From Lineus longissimus (taxonomy: Eukaryota; Nemertea; Pilidiophora; Heteronemertea; Lineidae): DNA of 64,000 nucleotides. Shown here piece after piece: positions 61,675 to 64,000 of the stretch (positions are counted from its first letter, which is position 1; every line of letters starts with the position of its first letter). The notes beneath the pieces were generated by a model. That model saw only the letters and a list, made by a program, of their open reading frames with translations, was not told where the DNA came from and made no database searches. A program made the position numbers and the translations under genes. The stretch covers positions 5,334,001 through 5,398,000 of the forward strand of contig NC_088312.1 in assembly GCF_910592395.1 (NCBI RefSeq), in the 5' to 3' direction.

Positions 61675-63218
61675 GTGTTCGTTCACAAAAATATTTTCTT
61701 TTACCACGTGAATGTTATAAACATACATGTATTCTCTTTACACATTAATATGATAGATGTGACTTTTTTAAATCAATAAAAAATATTTCGTCTAATTATC
61801 TCATTGTCTCGTGATTTATGGATATCACTGCAAATATTTCGTTCTCATCTCAAAAGGTTTTAAGAAAATCCCTATGAATATACACCAGTTATTTTAATTC
61901 CTATTTGTATTTGTCATTTCTGTGTTTTGATTGATCATTCACCGGTGACCCCATGAACTCTATACTCCTTATCACCTGGCTCGATTCAACATCGCGTGCG
62001 ATTACCTAATATGGACTCGAGACATGTTTTCAGAGGCAAATTTCTCCCAAATGTCAAAAGTGGTATCTTAAATTACCTTACCCTGTCCCCTTAAAGGGTA
62101 TCGCACCGGTCCACCGACGACACTTTTTAAGATAAACAGATTACCAATGTCGTCAGTTCAGTTAAGGGCTGGCCCTTTTAGGGATAAAGCAAATGACATC
62201 TGTACGGTATGTTTACCAAATCTGTCACTTGTGTGGATCTGTCATTCTAATGGCTCAATTAACATTCGGAGAAAAGCGGCTTCATTTCGTTTTTCGAGTA
62301 GATGATGTATAGATGGATCGAAAGATATGCCATTATGGTGACTGTGTAACACGGGGGATTGCAGCTTATGAGGTCGTGTGGGTAGTACTCTGGGAGTGAG
62401 TTCGATCTGTGTTCTCGCCACTCTGCACTTCCCGTGGTTGTGTCGTTTGAATTTGGGAGGGCTCAGTGATAGGCCTGATATCTGTAACGGTCCTCAACAG
62501 CCATCATGTGTTTTCCTTTTTCAAGGGATAACGTCAAAAAATACATCCTGGTGCGATGCACTGGCTAAAGATAACTTCCGGATCCTTGACTACGCAATTC
62601 AAGGATGGAACTTCCACCTATGGCATTGTCTCGCTCTCTATCCGGACTCCTGATACATCGGCTTGTACGGAAGGAGCCGATCATTAAGATAATGCTGGGG
62701 GGGGGGGGGGGTCTGGCTTGAAACAAGGTCTATAAGACACTGTGCAATATCAAATTTTAAAATATAGTACATGTACTGTGTTTCATGATCCTGTCAAAAT
62801 ATGACAATATACAAAATGAACGTAGGGGTAAGTGCAATGTCTTTATTTCCTAGTATTTGCGTCAATCAAAGCATCGGCAACATTCTTCGTCACATGGTTC
62901 ACAAAATGCTATAAACGTGATCATCTTACTGTCAATCTCTCTATGGGTTGAATGATACAGCTGATATAAAGTAAACAGGCCTTGAAAGCTTGTAAAGTAT
63001 TGTCATTCAATTGTCATCTGCTAGCTTGATGGGGTTACTGAGAACATTGCCAATCAATGGAGTTTTAATATTTATGATCTGTTCTGTCTCCGTTTATATA
63101 TGATATTCAATGAAAGGCCATTTATTGTCATTCTTATAATGTTTTTTATGACATGAAGTTGTATCGGTCAACGTCGTCCAAAAGCTGTTGTTATTTTCGA
63201 CGCAGGAATTGTTTGAGG
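61675..63218. other. Stretch without a recognised gene
   Basis: AT-rich at the left, slightly GC-richer at 62100-62650. The frame at 62378-62653 (91 codons) has no recognisable motif. TACATGTA occurs at 61724 and 62768. Confidence 0.4.
62697..62711 (+). repeat. Poly-G run (15 G)
   Basis: An uninterrupted 15-nt G run, the second long G run on the plus strand. Length may vary or be misassembled. Confidence 0.9.
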
Positions 63219-63232
63219 GTTACCATGGAAAT
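63219..63232 (+). promoter_or_regulatory. X-box (RFX-type) motif
   Basis: GTTACCATGGAAAT agrees with the RFX X-box pattern (GTTNCC-AT-GGNAAC) at all but the last base. X-box sites often control ciliary genes in animals. A single motif is weak evidence. Confidence 0.25.
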
Positions 63233-63288
63233 TGATACCCTATAACAAAGACAGCACGTGTCCTGTCGTCGTCTCTTTACAAAGAATG

Positions 63289-63302
63289 CTGCCCCCTGGC
63301 GG
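63289..63302 (-). promoter_or_regulatory. CTCF consensus site
   Basis: The minus strand reads CCGCCAGGGGGCAG, an exact match to the 14-bp core of the bilaterian CTCF consensus. CTCF and its motif are conserved across many bilaterians, so a chromatin boundary is plausible. Occupancy cannot be seen from sequence. Confidence 0.5.
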
Positions 63303-64000
63303 GGTGAATTGCAATCACTGCTGGACTGGAACTGCAACTTTATTTCGTTCACTGAATGGTTTGGGCCTCGTGATCTTGCCGGCATTTCTGTCCAACATAA
63401 AGTAGTTGCAGCCAACCCGACAGGCAACCCCCGATGCCATTTCTTTGAGAATACAGTTATCAACGCCTCGTGATTGATGGGATGGTTCCTATCCCTAAAT
63501 CCCCTGCCCTCATCTTGACTAATCCACCAAGATATCTCTTTGTCAATCACAAGAATTCCTCTTCTTTCATTTCAAGTTCTGCCAGATCGTGCAAATGGCT
63601 TTTAGCTTGGAATGTTGTAAATAGTTCCCCCCAAGGACCAATTCATTTGTATCGTATGTCCGTTAGAGGATCCTTTAAATAATTCTCATCCGCACCCTTA
63701 CTAGTACGGGATTCTTGTACCTATTCATGGCACTGATACACTGTGACTATCAACAAACGAATTTACCAATCCTGATTATTAAAATGGGTCTTTCCTCGGA
63801 GTAAGGAATGCTCTAATATTTTACAGTGAGCATATGCTTTTATAGCTAAAGCTACGATGAAGCTACTACTGTAATGTCGTGTTCGTCTTTCCAAAGAGGA
63901 AGGGTTATAGTCAAGGAGAGACGAAGCGTGTTCGTTTTTCGAACTACAAGATAATTTTGACTACCCTAAAATGCTTGATGGGACCACTATTTAATTATGT
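63303..64000. other. Stretch without a recognised gene
   Basis: Opposite-strand frames at 63191-63550 (minus, 119 codons) and 63258-63682 (plus) overlap and show no family motif. The rest reads as non-coding sequence up to the window edge. Confidence 0.4.

Noticed and set aside
62171-62190. GGCCCTTTTAGGGAT as a histone mRNA stem-loop
   Set aside because: The stem lacks the six paired bases of the histone consensus and no histone ORF is near.
63191-63550. 119-codon minus-strand frame as a gene
   Set aside because: A plus-strand frame is open over the same bases, indicating a composition effect.
1-64000. A defence, secretion, biosynthetic or other multi-gene system
   Set aside because: No two adjacent genes, or even one confident protein-coding gene, could be supported.

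Overview
This window looks like intergenic or intronic DNA from a nuclear genome of an animal, most likely a marine invertebrate. There is no run of long, closely packed ORFs. The longest stop-free frame is about 194 codons, and nearly all others are under 130. The DNA is AT-rich with small GC- and CpG-richer islands. It carries microsatellites, poly-G runs, a satellite-like tandem array, fold-back repeats and scattered animal-type splice signals. The palindrome TACATGTA occurs at least 14 times by eye. Such enrichment is often seen in molluscs and some other marine invertebrates, so I lean that way, but nothing here fixes the species.

Layout. Positions 1-2363 are a moderately GC-rich block with no recognisable gene. 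Positions 2364-3655 are a higher-order tandem array: about 191-bp units, each made of four diverged monomers of about 48 bp. Just right of it on the minus strand lie a poly(A) signal and a possible short exon (3.7-3.95 kb). From 4 to 24 kb the DNA is mostly featureless and AT-rich. Exceptions are small GC-rich islands at 5.6, 6.6-7.2 and 11.1-11.65 kb (the last with nuclear-receptor-type sites) and a 22-nt poly-G run at 15.68 kb. A fold-back repeat with arms of about 65-85 bp sits at 24.6-24.8 kb with a solo arm beside it. A 44-bp palindromic minisatellite is at 27.47-27.62 kb. The longest open frames lie at 29.85-31.1 kb on the plus strand, but neither resembles a family I know.

The right half holds hairpins at 36.7, 37.2 and 45.75-45.87 kb, a possible pair of mini-exons at 46.6 kb, a cluster of CCAAT/homeodomain-type words at 47.9-48.2 kb, promoter-like motif clusters at 49.0 and 58.6-58.8 kb, an 80-bp tandem duplication at 61.5 kb, a 15-nt poly-G at 62.7 kb, and an X-box-like plus CTCF-consensus pair at 63.2-63.3 kb.

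I could not identify any protein family, RNA gene, intact transposon or CRISPR array. I did not find a new multi-gene system. The best leads are structural (the higher-order satellite, the fold-back element, the hairpin array) and regulatory (CTCF-, YY1-, E2F-, RFX- and nuclear-receptor-type words). All gene-like calls are weak and say so.
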